NCBI GenBank assembly: GCA_026391835.1
Contig: JAPLDF010000055.1
Location: forward strand, 1-64,000
Origin: Bacteroidota bacterium
GTDB taxonomy: Bacteria > Bacteroidota > Bacteroidia > Bacteroidales > FEN-979
Direction: 5' to 3'
DNA length: 64,000 nucleotides
The stretch's first letter is position 1. Each line of letters begins with the position of its first letter. The translations under genes were made by a program, and so were the position numbers. The notes beneath the pieces were generated by a model. It ran no database searches. It had not been told where the DNA came from and saw nothing but the letters and a program-made list of their open reading frames with translations. This document shows positions 44,201-52,499 of this stretch, in pieces.

Positions 44201-44365
44201 TATGCCCCGGTCAAGATCGTCGGACAGTGGAAAATAGATACCTTCTGGTTCAACTTCATCGTCATCTGGCTGATGTCATTTGTCCTTTATTTAACGCTGC
44301 TGCACGATACCCTGCGTAAAACCATCGAGTTTTTCGAACGGGTGAAATTCCGTAAAGCAGGATAA
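41300..44365 (+). CDS. Fused ABC transporter (ABCG/ABC2 type) with helical and FHA-like N-terminus
   Basis: The 1021-residue protein combines several parts. Residues 1-150 form a helical region resembling TerB-like domains. A beta-rich, FHA-like segment (GTDELFLNGHAVFPYRSFLF) follows. The nucleotide-binding domain has Walker A GGSGVGKST near 290, signature ISGGQRKRLNIAL and Walker B ILFADEPTSGLSS. A C-terminal membrane part has about six TMs plus a large extracytoplasmic loop before the last TM. The NBD-TMD order and signature fit ABCG/ABC2-type exporters. The substrate is unknown. The next gene, a membrane MutS-like ATPase, begins 13 bp later and is likely co-transcribed. Confidence 0.82.
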   Translation: MSEPILMALVQLFAIIAASVKRNVSENSRKILESYLRQHLNASELDEYLKLFDELVYFHQPEEESMTLVDVNEQIACICIKVNKGLHQRDKILVFVKFVEFLDEGFKAQLADHPEVEQLSDNYIRTIGNSFNLSEAEFAETLKFVTGTADPGARNENLLVIAPEDQNPGPAQKFLARERLNGRIVILHVPSINTFLCRYLGTDELFLNGHAVFPYRSFLFDKGYILKSQKINPVYYSDMISQFLFTREKVRIVYSAREIEYHFRNSTNGIQPFSFQAVSGELIGVMGGSGVGKSTLLNVLNGNIGLEKGEILINGLDIRKEAEKLRGSIGFVPQDDLLIEELTVFQNLYYNARLCFNGFNDEQLVKAVSKTLADIDLQASKDLKVGDPLNKFISGGQRKRLNIALELIREPSILFADEPTSGLSSMDSEMVMLLLKEQTLKGKLVIVNIHQPSSDIFKLFDKLLIMDKGGYPIFYGNPIDALTYFKTISNFVNPEQSECLSCGFVNPEQILQITEAKTVDEYGKMTAQRKISPKEWYAHFRKNIQPGLKTVVEKLELPCCFFEIPGRVKQFRIFSIRNLLCKITNRQYMMINLLEAPFLAFLLAYLTRYKFGEPYVFGDNRNLVPYLFMSVVVSLFLGMMVSAEEIIKDRRILKREAFLHLSRFSYLNSKIVLLFSLSAIQSLLYVVAGNLILGIHGMTLTYWLILFATSCFANIVGLNISAGLNSVVAIYILIPFILVPQLLLSGTIVPFDYLNPAIASREHVPLVGNMMTSRWTFEALAVEQFSNNEYEKVFYPYDKEISHYAYITAFVIPTLKSELDACNRNLTRHTDRDKTANYLAILKNEIPGLQTGAGFASFPYMSGLTEKTLDDSVVQHTKAYLDSLSRAYSSRMNAVTSRRDAAWEKLSTRLGSDGVYQFKQAFYNENLADLVLNKGAENKIIEGQGRLIRKKDPIFMDPTSHDGNAHFYAPVKIVGQWKIDTFWFNFIVIWLMSFVLYLTLLHDTLRKTIEFFERVKFRKAG

Positions 44366-44378
44366 GGGTTTGGCGGCG

Positions 44379-45989
44379 ATGATAAAGAACAGGACCAGGA
44401 AAAAGAAGGATGACCTCCTTCGAACATTCGGAAAAATCAAGGATGATCCGTTTGATTTCGGGCAAATAGAAGCATATTTTCTGAAGAAGGATCAGTCGTC
44501 TGCCTTCCAGGTGCTGTCGGATAAAACATGCAATGATTTGGATTTTAATGAATTATTTGCTTTTATCGACCGTACAACCTCAAAAATAGGGCAGCAGTAT
44601 CTCTATAACAAATTGAGGACTCTTTCATCCGATGCAACAGAAAACAATAGGCATGAAAAGTTGATCAAACAACTGTCGGATGATCAGGATTCCAGGGTGA
44701 ACATTCAGTATTTGTTAAGCAAATTAAACAGCACCGAGGCGTATTATATATCCTCCTTGTTCCAGGATGAGCATCTGAAGCCCCCAAAATGGTTTTTTAT
44801 TGTAAGGGTTTTATCGCTGACCAGCCTGTTGTCATTGATCCTGACAGTTTTTTACCCGGTGTTTTTTCTCGTCCTTCTTGCGAATTTCATTGTCAACCTG
44901 GTCCTGCACTATTGGAATAAAAGAAACGTATATGAATACCTGGTATCACTGCCCCAGTTGTTGAAATTAAACGGCATTGCCAGGGAATTGTTAAAGTACA
45001 GTTCCCTGAAGGATCTCAATCCCGGGCTGTCAGCATTGCTCAGTGTCCTGGATAAGATCAGGAACCGTATGTCCTACTTCAACCTGGAGGCCAAACTGCA
45101 GGGGGATATACAAATTATTTTCTGGACCATTCTGGAACTTATCAAGATCCTTTTTCTACTGGAGCCAATGTTGTTGTTTGGTGTTTTAAGACAGCTGGAT
45201 ACAAAAAGAAAAGAGATTGGGGATGTTTTCATGTTTGTCGGTGAGGTTGATTCGTTTATTTCCATTGCTTCACTGCGTAAAGGGCTTGACAACTATTGCC
45301 TCCCGGTGATGGTTGACACACCTAAAACGATAGCTGCCAGGGAAGTATATCACCCGCTGATAAAAAATTGTGTAAAAAACAGCATTTATGTTGATGGGAA
45401 ATCCATCCTGCTGACTGGTTCCAATATGTCCGGAAAAACTTCATTTATCCGGACGATCGGGGTAAATGTCATTACAGGGTTAACCTTGAACACCTGCTTC
45501 GCCGAACAATTTTCAATGCCTTTCATACGGGTATTCTCAGCCATCAGGATCAGTGATGACCTGGTAAACGACAGAAGTTACTACTTTGAAGAGGTGCTGA
45601 CCATTAAGGAGATGATTGACAAATGCGTGGAAGAACCGCGGAACCTGTTTTTACTCGACGAGATATTTAAAGGGACCAACACGGTGGAGCGGATTTCGGC
45701 CGGTAAAGCCGTCCTCTCGTCGCTGGCGAAATCCGGCAACATAGTTTTTGTATCAACACACGACATTGAGCTGGCCGACTTGTTGACAGATGATTATGAA
45801 TTGTATCATTTCAGTGAAAAGGTGGATCAGCAGACGGTCGATTTTGATTACAGGATCAAGCATGGGAAATTAAAAAACAGGAACGCCATCAGGATACTGC
45901 AGATAAATGGTTATCCCGGGGACATCATTGAAGAGGCGATTGCAATATCGGCAGAAATGGATAAAATCAAAGTGATACCAACACCGTAG
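44379..45989 (+). CDS. Membrane-associated MutS-like ATPase
   Basis: From ATG 44379 the protein has 536 residues (TTG 44370 is an alternative). The C-terminal part is a MutS domain V ATPase: Walker A LLTGSNMSGKTSFIRTIG, Walker B LFLLDEIFKGTN with the MutS-specific GTN and ERISAGKAVL, and a VSTHDIELADLL strand. The mismatch-recognition, connector and most lever domains are absent. Instead two hydrophobic segments lie near 130-180 (VLSLTSLLSLILTVFYPVFF, FIVNLVLHYW). A DNA-repair role is therefore doubtful; such MutS-like proteins are common and uncharacterised in Bacteroidota. It follows the fused ABC transporter by 13 bp. Confidence 0.83.
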   Translation: MIKNRTRKKKDDLLRTFGKIKDDPFDFGQIEAYFLKKDQSSAFQVLSDKTCNDLDFNELFAFIDRTTSKIGQQYLYNKLRTLSSDATENNRHEKLIKQLSDDQDSRVNIQYLLSKLNSTEAYYISSLFQDEHLKPPKWFFIVRVLSLTSLLSLILTVFYPVFFLVLLANFIVNLVLHYWNKRNVYEYLVSLPQLLKLNGIARELLKYSSLKDLNPGLSALLSVLDKIRNRMSYFNLEAKLQGDIQIIFWTILELIKILFLLEPMLLFGVLRQLDTKRKEIGDVFMFVGEVDSFISIASLRKGLDNYCLPVMVDTPKTIAAREVYHPLIKNCVKNSIYVDGKSILLTGSNMSGKTSFIRTIGVNVITGLTLNTCFAEQFSMPFIRVFSAIRISDDLVNDRSYYFEEVLTIKEMIDKCVEEPRNLFLLDEIFKGTNTVERISAGKAVLSSLAKSGNIVFVSTHDIELADLLTDDYELYHFSEKVDQQTVDFDYRIKHGKLKNRNAIRILQINGYPGDIIEEAIAISAEMDKIKVIPTP

Positions 45990-46021
45990 CCGGTTAAGGT
46001 GATGCGGTTTGCAACCGGTGG

Positions 46022-46927
46022 TTATCCTTCGAGACCATACTGCCTGATAACTTCAAGCTCTTCAGCAGTGAACACGCCTGCTTTGAAAAGTTTCAGGTAT
46101 TGTTCCGATACCCCGTCGCCGAAAACCAGGACATCGTCGGTGTTGATGGTTACCTGTACGCCATGGTCATATAAAATGCGGATGGGGTGGGTTTTGTAGG
46201 ATTTTACCCGCTTCAACCTGATGTTGCTGGTCGGGCAGATGTTCAGCTGGATCTTATGGCCGGCAAGCCATTTCATGACAGCGGGATCGTCAGCTGCACC
46301 AATGCCGTGCTGAACGGCGTCCAGTTCCAGCACCTCAACAGCCTCTTTCACCGAACCGGCCGATCCGAATTCCCCGGCATGGGCCTTGCATTTCATCCCC
46401 CTGCTCCTGGCAAACCGGTACAACTCCCTGAAGTTGGCGATGGGCTGCGCGAATTCATCGTCATAAAGATCGATGGATTTGAAATAGCCGAAATCGGGAA
46501 AAGGCTCGAAACAGGCAAGCAGGGTACGCAACGATTTGTTGCGCGGAAACCCCAGCTCCGGGCAGAAGTCAATACCAGGTGCCACTGCCTGGTGAAAATG
46601 TTTCAACACCGCCACAATCCTTTCGGGCGGCACATGGAATATGGTGCCAAACATAACGTCAATGCTCATTTCGAGCCGTGTGACCCCGTCAAACCTGGCC
46701 TGCAGGAAAGCTGCCTCCACCGCTTTTTCGAAGGCGCCAGGCATCTGGAAAAAGGGGCGCAATTCAGTTCCGATCCATTGGTTCAGATCCCCAATGCCCG
46801 GATGTACAGCCTTAAAGGTTGATAGTTTTTTCCCTGAAAATTTTTCGATGACCGAACGCCTGCCCCCAAGCAGGCAATGGTTATGGAGATCGCTTTTTGC
46901 CAGCGAACGAACTTTGCTGATATTCAT
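46022..46927 (-). CDS. Adenosine-deaminase-family amidohydrolase
   Basis: From ATG 46927 the protein has 301 residues; a GTG at 46945 would overlap the upstream stop. The amidohydrolase metal motif DLHNHCLLGG opens the barrel. CKAHAGEFGSAGSV, AVQHGIGA and a C-terminal VTINTDDVLVFG supply the His, Glu and Asp expected in the adenosine/AMP deaminase family. It is shorter than typical adenosine deaminase (about 330-350), so the substrate may be adenosine, adenine or another aminopurine. It lies 5 bp after the dipeptidase gene, in one leftward unit. Confidence 0.78.
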   Translation of the reverse strand: MNISKVRSLAKSDLHNHCLLGGRRSVIEKFSGKKLSTFKAVHPGIGDLNQWIGTELRPFFQMPGAFEKAVEAAFLQARFDGVTRLEMSIDVMFGTIFHVPPERIVAVLKHFHQAVAPGIDFCPELGFPRNKSLRTLLACFEPFPDFGYFKSIDLYDDEFAQPIANFRELYRFARSRGMKCKAHAGEFGSAGSVKEAVEVLELDAVQHGIGAADDPAVMKWLAGHKIQLNICPTSNIRLKRVKSYKTHPIRILYDHGVQVTINTDDVLVFGDGVSEQYLKLFKAGVFTAEELEVIRQYGLEG

Positions 46928-46932
46928 TGGCT

Positions 46933-48189
46933 CTATCCGTTGCACCTGCAGCTTAACTTGTATTTTTGAGCAACTTTGTCGGTTTTGTTCATCACCCGCA
47001 TGAGGTTTCCTCCCCAGATCTTACGGATGTCGTTTTTTGAATAACCGCGCCGGACAAGTTCAAGGGTGATGTTGCCCATTTCACTGACGTCGAAACAACC
47101 TTCCACCCCGCCTCCGCCGTCAAAATCGGTTCCGATCCCCACGTGGTTGATCCCTGCCACACGCACCATGTGATCGATATGATCCACGACGTCGGCAACA
47201 TTGGCCAGTTTCTGGGGAAATTTCTCATTGATGGCATTCCATTCTTTCCGGGCCGCTTTCATTGCGGTATCGCTCAGCCCGTCAAAATTGTTGAATTTTT
47301 TCCGTGCGGCCGCCCTTGCCGAATCGCGCATAGGATTTGGAGCTGGGGTTTTCACATAATCGCTCAGGATGCACATCTGGATCACACCGCCGTTTTTTGC
47401 AATGGCCCGGAGCAAATCATCCGACAGGTTCCTGGGGTTGTTGCACAAGGCTTTGGCGCAGGAGTGCGAAGCGATCACCGGGGCTTTTGTAAACGCCAGG
47501 ACGTCGGTGAGCGCTTTATCCGAAATGTGTGAAACATCAACCATGATCCCCACATGGTTCATCTCCTGGACCACTTCATAGCCAAACTGGCTCAGCCCGT
47601 TGTTTTCAGTGCTGTCGGTTGAGGAATCACAGATGTCATTGTTCTTTGTGTGGCAAAGGGTGATGTACCGTGTACCGCGCAGGTAATATGTGCTGATCAG
47701 CGAAAGGTCTTTCCCGATGGCATACCCGTTTTCAATCCCTGTAAAAACTGCTCTTTTCCCTGCCTTCTTTATCCGGATGGCATCGGCCGGGGTGACTGCC
47801 AGCTCCGCGACATCAAGGTTTCGCCCGACAACTGCGGCAATGGTGTCGAACAACATGACAGCCCTCAGTTTAACCTTTTCATAAGCTTCGGTGTTGCGCG
47901 GCCCCTGGGAAACAAACACGCCGAAAAATGCTGCATCAAGCCCTCCTTCTTTCATCCTGGGGAAATCGATTTTCGAATATTCTGTGCGCGCATTGTGCCT
48001 TACCGACATGTCAAATCCCTTCTGGACCATCTGTAGCGGGGTGTCGGTGTGCGAATCAATGGTCAAAACCGCCAGGTGAATTTTTGATGCCTTTTTTTCA
48101 ATGTCCCCGGGCTTCCCTGTTGCATAACCATTTGTGATTGCGAGCAAACCAAGCAAAATCAGTCCGGACAACTTTTTCTTCATATTCAA
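46933..48189 (-). CDS. Exported membrane dipeptidase (M19, renal dipeptidase family)
   Basis: The 418-residue protein has a signal peptide (KKLSGLILLGLLAITNGYA). The M19 zinc-peptidase features follow: DSHTDTPLQM for the first metal ligands, FTGIENGYAIG with the bridging Glu, HNGIMVDVSHISD-type and IASHSCAKALCNNPRN strands, and VGIGTDFDGGGG near the end. Members hydrolyse dipeptides, including D-amino-acid-containing ones, in the periplasm or at the surface. It is followed 5 bp later by the deaminase gene. Confidence 0.88.
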   Translation of the reverse strand: MNMKKKLSGLILLGLLAITNGYATGKPGDIEKKASKIHLAVLTIDSHTDTPLQMVQKGFDMSVRHNARTEYSKIDFPRMKEGGLDAAFFGVFVSQGPRNTEAYEKVKLRAVMLFDTIAAVVGRNLDVAELAVTPADAIRIKKAGKRAVFTGIENGYAIGKDLSLISTYYLRGTRYITLCHTKNNDICDSSTDSTENNGLSQFGYEVVQEMNHVGIMVDVSHISDKALTDVLAFTKAPVIASHSCAKALCNNPRNLSDDLLRAIAKNGGVIQMCILSDYVKTPAPNPMRDSARAAARKKFNNFDGLSDTAMKAARKEWNAINEKFPQKLANVADVVDHIDHMVRVAGINHVGIGTDFDGGGGVEGCFDVSEMGNITLELVRRGYSKNDIRKIWGGNLMRVMNKTDKVAQKYKLSCRCNG

Positions 48190-48233
48190 TATTTCAGCAT
48201 TGTTTAAATAACAGCGATCTCATTTCTGACGTT

Positions 48234-48276
48234 TCAATTTTACAATTTGACTTTGCATTTTGCAATTTGAATTATT
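48234..48276. repeat. AT-rich intergenic repeat, copy 1 (downstream of pdxJ)
   Basis: The stretch contains repeated TTGCATTTTGCAATTTGAATT-like words. Its reverse complement resembles the copy upstream of pdxJ at 49030-49062. A related word forms the terminator after the tRNA. Confidence 0.4.
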
Positions 48277-49000
48277 TTTCCCCTTCTCTTGTCAGCTGCC
48301 TTAAATAAAGCTGAATGGTATTTTCCAATCCATAATATAGCGCATCACAGATCAGGGCATGCCCGATGGATACTTCCAGCAAACCGGGTATACGCTCAGC
48401 AAAATATTTCAGGTTGTCGAGGTTCAGATCATGCCCCGCATTGATGCCAAGACCGGATTCAACGGCAGCATGTGCTGCAGCAACATAGGGTTTGATCGCT
48501 TCTTCCCGTCCCGATGGAAAATACTTTGCATAAGCTTCCGTATACAGTTCAATCCGGTCAGTTCCGGTTTTTACTGCCTGCCTGATCATTACCGGGTCCG
48601 GTTCAATAAAGATGGAGGTACGGATGCCGGATGCGTGGAACCGCAGGATCACCTCTTTCAGAAAGGATTCATGCTGCAGGGTGTCCCAGCCGGCATTTGA
48701 AGTCAGAACCCCCGGGGGATCAGGTACCAGGGTGACCTGGGCCGGCAGAACCTTTAAAACCAGGTCAATAAATGCATCGGAAGGATATCCCTCTATGTTA
48801 AACTCCGTGGTTAACAATGGCTTAAGGTCCAGCACATCCTTAAAGCGGATATGCCGCTCATCGGGGCGGGGATGAACAGTTATTCCCTGGGCCCCGAACC
48901 TTTCGCAGTCCAAAGCGGTTTTTACAATATTCGGCAGATCGCCGCCGCGTGCATTGCGCAGGGTGGCAATTTTATTGATATTGACGCTGAGTTTGGTCAT
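48272..49000 (-). CDS. pdxJ: Pyridoxine 5'-phosphate synthase
   Basis: From ATG 49000 the protein has 242 residues, the usual PdxJ length. It opens [19 protein letters not shown], the PdxJ phosphate/substrate strand, and continues with [43 protein letters not shown] and a terminal [12 protein letters not shown] plus VSIGHALI. PdxJ condenses 3-amino-2-oxopropyl phosphate with deoxyxylulose 5-phosphate to pyridoxine 5'-phosphate in DXP-dependent B6 synthesis. An upstream ATG at 49045 is unlikely because the promoter element at 49018-49025 lies between. Confidence 0.95.
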   Translation of the reverse strand: MTKLSVNINKIATLRNARGGDLPNIVKTALDCERFGAQGITVHPRPDERHIRFKDVLDLKPLLTTEFNIEGYPSDAFIDLVLKVLPAQVTLVPDPPGVLTSNAGWDTLQHESFLKEVILRFHASGIRTSIFIEPDPVMIRQAVKTGTDRIELYTEAYAKYFPSGREEAIKPYVAAAHAAVESGLGINAGHDLNLDNLKYFAERIPGLLEVSIGHALICDALYYGLENTIQLYLRQLTREGEK

Positions 49001-49017
49001 TTCCGGTTGATTTGATG

Positions 49018-49025
49018 CAAAGCTA
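49018..49025 (-). promoter_or_regulatory. Promoter element for pdxJ
   Basis: The minus strand reads TAGCTTTG, an exact TAnnTTTG match. Initiation near 49011 leaves a leader of about 11 bases before ATG 49000. A TTG 17 bases upstream may serve as the -33 element. Confidence 0.5.
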
Positions 49026-49029
49026 CGAT

Positions 49030-49062
49030 AAAACTCAAAATGCAAAATTCAAATTGCAAACC
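49030..49062. repeat. AT-rich intergenic repeat, copy 2 (upstream of pdxJ)
   Basis: The words CAAAATGCAAAATTCAAATT and neighbours are the inverted counterpart of copy 1 at 48234-48276. The two copies bracket pdxJ, and this one overlaps the expected -33 region of its promoter. Confidence 0.4.
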
Positions 49063-49098
49063 GCAACCTGGTTTATTCAATCGTAACCTGCTTTTATT

Positions 49099-49106
49099 TA
49101 CTTTTG
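49099..49106 (+). promoter_or_regulatory. Promoter element for dtd
   Basis: TACTTTTG matches TAnnTTTG exactly, 29 bp before the TTG start of dtd. Initiation near 49113 would give a leader of about 23 bases. No good -33 TTG is seen. Confidence 0.4.
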
Positions 49107-49135
49107 ACATTCGATAATCTATAAAAATTTAACGA

Positions 49136-49588
49136 TTGAGGGCAGTCATCCAACGGGTTTCACAGGCGTCGGTTTCCACCGGGCCTGAAATTACAGGCCA
49201 GATCGGCACAGGATTGCTGGTTCTCCTCGGCATCGAGGAGTGCGACGGCGACGAGGATGTTGAATGGCTGTGTTCCAAGCTCATTAATTTAAGGATTTTC
49301 AATGATGTCCATGGTGTCATGAATAACTCCGTTTTAACTACCAGGGGAGATGTTCTGGTCGTCAGCCAGTTTACCTTGCATGCCAGCACAAAAAAAGGGA
49401 ACCGCCCGTCCTATATCCGCGCGGCCAAACCTGAAGCCGCCATTCCTTTGTATGAAAAATTTATTCTTCAACTCGGGCTCTTACTTGGAAAAGCTGTTCA
49501 TACCGGGAGGTTTGGGGCGATGATGCAGGTATCCCTGGTGAACGACGGACCGGTTACCATCATCATCGATACCCGGCACAGGGAGTAG
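49136..49588 (+). CDS. dtd: D-aminoacyl-tRNA deacylase
   Basis: The 150-residue protein begins MRAVIQRVSQASVS from a TTG codon, the canonical Dtd start. It contains the active-site SQFTLHAST (canonical SQFTLYA; here Tyr is His), the GNRPSYIRAA stretch and NDGPVTIIID (the cross-subunit GP motif region). Dtd hydrolyses D-amino acids, and glycine mischarged on tRNA-Ala, from tRNAs. It is a cytosolic homodimer. It lies divergent from pdxJ. Confidence 0.95.
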   Translation: MRAVIQRVSQASVSTGPEITGQIGTGLLVLLGIEECDGDEDVEWLCSKLINLRIFNDVHGVMNNSVLTTRGDVLVVSQFTLHASTKKGNRPSYIRAAKPEAAIPLYEKFILQLGLLLGKAVHTGRFGAMMQVSLVNDGPVTIIIDTRHRE

Positions 49589-49737
49589 GCTCCTTTGGAG
49601 GCAAAGCATAGTTGCAGGGAATACGGAAAAATTAGGTTTATAAGTAAATTATTTTGACCTTTGGCTCCTAAATCAGGCGGGAAAAATATGGAAAACAAAT
49701 ATGCGAAACTCTTTCATTATCAAAAGAGTAGCCAGTC

Positions 49738-52089
49738 ATGAAAAGTAATGCGAAACCCGGAATGGACTCCATGAAGGATACTGAAAGTGCCTTTCTCAGG
49801 ACTGAAGTTGTTTTCAGGACCTTGTTTGATATGCACAGCGATGCTATCCTTATTGTGAGGGCTGCAGGAGGTATCGTGCTGGAGGCCAACAGGAAGTGCT
49901 GCGACATGCTGGGGTATCAGGAGGCTGAAATGACTGGTTTGCATGTGGCATCTTTTATGCCTGAGGTGCCAGAACTGCTTTTTGCAGGCGGAGACATGGC
50001 GGGCCCATATGATGAATTGCTTTTCATGCAGGAAACTACATGGAAACACCGGGATAAACATGAAATACCGGTTCAGGTGAGCATGAAGAAAATCAGTTTG
50101 CCCGGTGAACCAGTATTGATGGTGACGGCCCGTGACATCAGTGACCTGAAGGACAAAGAAATGGCTCTGAGAGCCAGCGATGAACGCTATCTCGACCTGG
50201 TTGAAAACAGCGGCGAAGGGTTGGGAACAGTGGATCCGCATGAGAATTTTACTTTTGTCAATCCTGCTGCCTGCGAAATATTCGGGCTGCCTCCTCATAA
50301 ACTCGTCGGGTCAAACCTTCTTTCTTTCCTGGAGCCCCATTCAATTGAGGAAATCAAGGCTCAGACTTCAATCCGCAAGGCAGGCCAGAAAAGCATGTAC
50401 GAGATCGAGATCATCCGTCCCGACGGCGACCGGCGCTGGATCATCGTAACGGCCACTCCCCAGTATGATCCGGACCGGAATTTTACGGGTACATTCGGGA
50501 TCTTCAGGGATATCACCAACCGAAAACTTGCGGAGACCAAAGTTCGTGAAAGTGAACAGCGGCTGCATGAGATTGTCGATCTGACGAACGACTGGATCTG
50601 GGAAATCACACCGGGTTGGAAATACTCGTTCGTTTCCCAAAAAGTTTACGAAATCCTTGGCTACCGGCCTGAAGAGATGATCGGAAGATCTCCCTTCGAT
50701 TTTCTGCTGCCTGAGGATGTTGCAAAAGTCCAGGAGGGGGTGAGGAGTGTTGTACATCAGTATAAACCACTCAATTCCATTGTAAACCGTGCAAAACACA
50801 AAGACGGACACCTGGTTTACCTTGAAACATCGGGTATCCCCGTTTTCAGTGAACAAGGTGAGTACAAGGGTTACCGGGGGGCCGACCGCGACATTACGCT
50901 GCGTAAATTGTATGAGCGTGAATTGATTGTCGCCAAGGAAAAAGCAGAGGAATCGGACCGGCTGAAATCATCCATTCTTTCAAACATGAGCCACGAACTC
51001 CGTACACCGTTAAACGGAATACTCGGGTTTGCCGAAATTCTTAAAGATGAGTTGCATCACAGCGAATACGAGAGCATGGTTGACAACATTTTCAGTTCGG
51101 GGAAACGGTTGATGTCAACCCTGAATTCTATCATCATGCTGTCGCAGCTGGAAGCCGGAAAAATTAATATAGCCAGGAAAGAATTCAACATTGAGTCAGG
51201 TATATGGACGGTGGTCAAGTCGTTGGAATTCATGTCCTCCGAAAAGAAAATTTATCTGGATACCAGCGGGATAAGATCATTTCTTATCAACACCGACGAG
51301 CACCTGTTTACACAGTTGGTGCATCAGATCCTGGACAATGCAATAAAATTCACCGATCACGGCGGCATCACCATCGAAACCAGCGAGGTCAGCGAGTCAG
51401 GAAGGGCGTGGATGGTGGTGAAAATTTCAGATACAGGGATCGGGATTGAAAGACCTTTCTATGAATTAATTTTCCAGGAATTTCGCCAGGTAAGTGAAGG
51501 TTTCGGACGAAAATACCAGGGAAGCGGGATAGGCCTCACCATCAGTAAAAAGATAATTGATTTGCTTGGCGGAAGGATATCCGTCGAGAGCGAAGCCGGC
51601 CGCGGCTCATGCTTCTCCATCTGGATGCCTCTTGACCAGGAAACCTCAGTTCCCGCTGAGACCAGGCCACCTGCAGAGGTAACTCGTTTGTCTGAAAAAC
51701 CAAATGCTGCGCCAGGCATCTTGCCGGTTATCCTGCTTGTTGAGGACAACCTGGTGAACAAGGAACTGACCATTCTCCTGCTCAGAAATACCTGCCAGGT
51801 TGAATATGCACAGGATGCGGCTACCGCAATTAAAATGACAGGAGAGAAGCAATACCGTGCCATTCTGATGGACATCAACCTCGGGTATGGGATGAACGGG
51901 ATTGAGGCAACACGCGAAATCAGGAAAATTCCAGGGTATGAGCGAACCCCGATCATTGCAGTAACTGGCTATACCATGGCTGAGGACAAGGAACAGCTCT
52001 TTGCAGCAGGATGTACCCATCACATCGCCAAGCCATTTGATAAGCAAACTGTAATAAAACTTGTTCAGGAGATACTCCGCATGGATTAA
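49738..52089 (+). CDS. PAS-domain hybrid histidine kinase
   Basis: The 783-residue soluble protein has three PAS domains (about 25-140, 148-265 and 270-390, the latter two closed by GIFRDITNRK and GADRDITLRK). A HisKA helix SNMSHELRTPLNG has the phospho-His near 418. A GHKL ATPase domain follows (HQILDNAIKFTDHGG, SDTGIGIE, GSGIGLTISKK), then a C-terminal receiver (LLVEDNLVNK, phospho-Asp near 712 in LMDINLG, and Lys in HIAKPFDK). All catalytic positions look intact. There is no TM, so the PAS domains probably sense a cytosolic signal. No adjacent response regulator is present; an unlinked phosphotransfer protein would be needed. Confidence 0.9.
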   Translation: MKSNAKPGMDSMKDTESAFLRTEVVFRTLFDMHSDAILIVRAAGGIVLEANRKCCDMLGYQEAEMTGLHVASFMPEVPELLFAGGDMAGPYDELLFMQETTWKHRDKHEIPVQVSMKKISLPGEPVLMVTARDISDLKDKEMALRASDERYLDLVENSGEGLGTVDPHENFTFVNPAACEIFGLPPHKLVGSNLLSFLEPHSIEEIKAQTSIRKAGQKSMYEIEIIRPDGDRRWIIVTATPQYDPDRNFTGTFGIFRDITNRKLAETKVRESEQRLHEIVDLTNDWIWEITPGWKYSFVSQKVYEILGYRPEEMIGRSPFDFLLPEDVAKVQEGVRSVVHQYKPLNSIVNRAKHKDGHLVYLETSGIPVFSEQGEYKGYRGADRDITLRKLYERELIVAKEKAEESDRLKSSILSNMSHELRTPLNGILGFAEILKDELHHSEYESMVDNIFSSGKRLMSTLNSIIMLSQLEAGKINIARKEFNIESGIWTVVKSLEFMSSEKKIYLDTSGIRSFLINTDEHLFTQLVHQILDNAIKFTDHGGITIETSEVSESGRAWMVVKISDTGIGIERPFYELIFQEFRQVSEGFGRKYQGSGIGLTISKKIIDLLGGRISVESEAGRGSCFSIWMPLDQETSVPAETRPPAEVTRLSEKPNAAPGILPVILLVEDNLVNKELTILLLRNTCQVEYAQDAATAIKMTGEKQYRAILMDINLGYGMNGIEATREIRKIPGYERTPIIAVTGYTMAEDKEQLFAAGCTHHIAKPFDKQTVIKLVQEILRMD

Positions 52090-52125
52090 GAATGAACGGG
52101 TTAACAATAAATTAACAATATGCCA

Positions 52126-52156
52126 TTGCGTATATGAAAAACTTGATGTAATTTTG
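52126..52156 (+). promoter_or_regulatory. Strong Bacteroidota-type promoter
   Basis: TTG at 52126-52128, 20 bases, then TAATTTTG at 52149-52156 form a full match to the consensus. Initiation near 52163 leaves about 37 bases before ATG 52200, which rules out the in-frame ATG at 52158 as the main start. Confidence 0.65.
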
Positions 52157-52199
52157 CATGAATATTCAAAAGTTAATAAACAAACTAAACCCAAATACC

Positions 52200-52445
52200 A
52201 TGAAAAAAGTTGTTTTGTTATTTTCCGCAGTTGTTCTGTTCGCAGGTTTAACCTTTGCACAGACGCCACAGGCCCAGGATAAAGCTGCAAAGCCAGCCGA
52301 TAAGAAAGAGTGTGCAAAGGATGCAAAGTCCGGATGCGATCATAAAACCAAAGCTGCCTGCAGCGATGCAAAAAAAGGCTCCAGCTGCTGTGCAAAAGAT
52401 GCAAAAAAAGCTGCTCCTGCAACAACTGCTCCTGAAAAGAAGTAG
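52200..52445 (+). CDS. Small exported Lys/Cys-rich protein
   Basis: The 81-residue product has a signal peptide (KKVVLLFSAVVLFAGLTFAQ). The mature chain is almost entirely Lys, Ala, Asp, Pro and Cys, with Cys in pairs: KECAKDAKSGCDH, ACSD, SSCCAKDAK. No fold is recognisable. Regularly spaced Cys with one His suggest metal binding or disulfide-rich material in the periplasm; this is inference. It has its own consensus promoter and terminator, so it is a compact monocistronic unit and perhaps highly expressed. Confidence 0.72.
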   Translation: MKKVVLLFSAVVLFAGLTFAQTPQAQDKAAKPADKKECAKDAKSGCDHKTKAACSDAKKGSSCCAKDAKKAAPATTAPEKK

Positions 52446-52476
52446 TTATAACAATAGCATTTATAAAAGATTGGAA

Positions 52477-52499
52477 GAGGGGCTTGCTGCCCCTTTTTT
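52477..52499 (+). terminator. Intrinsic terminator of the Cys-rich gene
   Basis: AGGGGC/GCCCCT stem (52478-52483 with 52489-52494), 5-base loop, followed by a run of T. It ends against the convergent tonB-like gene. Confidence 0.75.
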
